The translations under genes and the position numbers were made by a program. 5,394 nucleotides of DNA from Firmicutes bacterium UBA1393 (lineage in GTDB: Bacteria > Bacillota > DTU025): assembly GCA_002305255.1 (NCBI GenBank), contig DBQN01000025.1, forward strand, positions 8,166 through 13,559, written 5' to 3'. The notes under the pieces were generated by a model. The model had not been told where the DNA came from. It made no database searches and was given only the letters and a program-made list of their open reading frames with translations. Of the stretch, positions 5,363 through 5,394 are shown in pieces; position 1 is the first letter of the stretch, and each line of letters begins with the position of its first letter.

Positions 5363-5386
5363 AAGCGCACGTACGCACGTGCGCTT
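5363..5386. terminator. Hairpin near the right edge, possible terminator
   Basis: AAGCGCACGT (5363-5372) and ACGTGCGCTT (5377-5386) form a perfect 10-bp stem around a 4-base ACGC loop. On the minus strand the stem ends in CTTT before CGCATG, a weak T-run, so it may terminate a minus-strand gene located beyond the window upstream of yabG. It could equally serve the other strand; the gene it belongs to is not visible. Confidence 0.5.
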
Positions 5387-5394
5387 CTGCACTC

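Noticed and set aside
1..5394. CRISPR array, tRNA, rRNA, transposase or insertion-sequence ends
   Set aside because: No direct-repeat array, no tRNA- or rRNA-like sequence and no transposase frame was seen in any part of the window.

Overview
The window reads as a piece of a spore-forming, moderately high-GC member of the Bacillota (Clostridia-like). The evidence is a recognisable YabG sporulation protease, a Veg protein, strong AAGGAGG-type ribosome sites, frequent GTG/TTG starts and sigma-A promoters with near-consensus hexamers. No lower taxon can be named from the sequence alone.

Layout from left to right. (1) Positions 1-642, minus strand: the N-terminal 214 codons of a PHP-domain metallohydrolase that runs off the left edge. 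(2) Positions 762-793: a GC-rich hairpin that probably ends veg transcription. (3) Positions 816-1097, minus strand: veg, preceded by two tandem sigma-A promoters, one of them nearly perfect with an extended -10. (4) Positions 1107-1414: a divergent intergenic region holding the veg promoters, a small inverted repeat, a strong plus-strand promoter and a palindromic operator. (5) Positions 1415-4270, plus strand: a tightly packed four-gene operon made of a YtrA-type GntR repressor, an ABC ATPase, a six-helix ABC-2-like permease and a secreted or membrane-anchored DUF4097-type beta-repeat protein. It ends in a 10-bp-stem hairpin. (6) Positions 4332-5264, minus strand: yabG, convergent with the operon. 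(7) Positions 5265-5394: the yabG upstream region, with two hairpins and a possible sporulation-type -10.

In Bacillus subtilis yabG and veg are immediate neighbours on the same strand. Here they keep the same order and strand, but the oppositely oriented four-gene cassette lies between them. The cassette looks self-contained: its own promoter, a likely autoregulatory operator between the -10 and the ribosome site, coupled or near-coupled translation of the first three genes, and its own terminator. By analogy with YtrA-controlled ABC transporters and with DUF4097 proteins of envelope-stress loci (LiaG, YvlB), the best working idea is an inducible cell-envelope stress or peptide-resistance transporter with an extracytoplasmic beta-helix partner. 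That function is inferred from family and context; the sequence does not show it directly.
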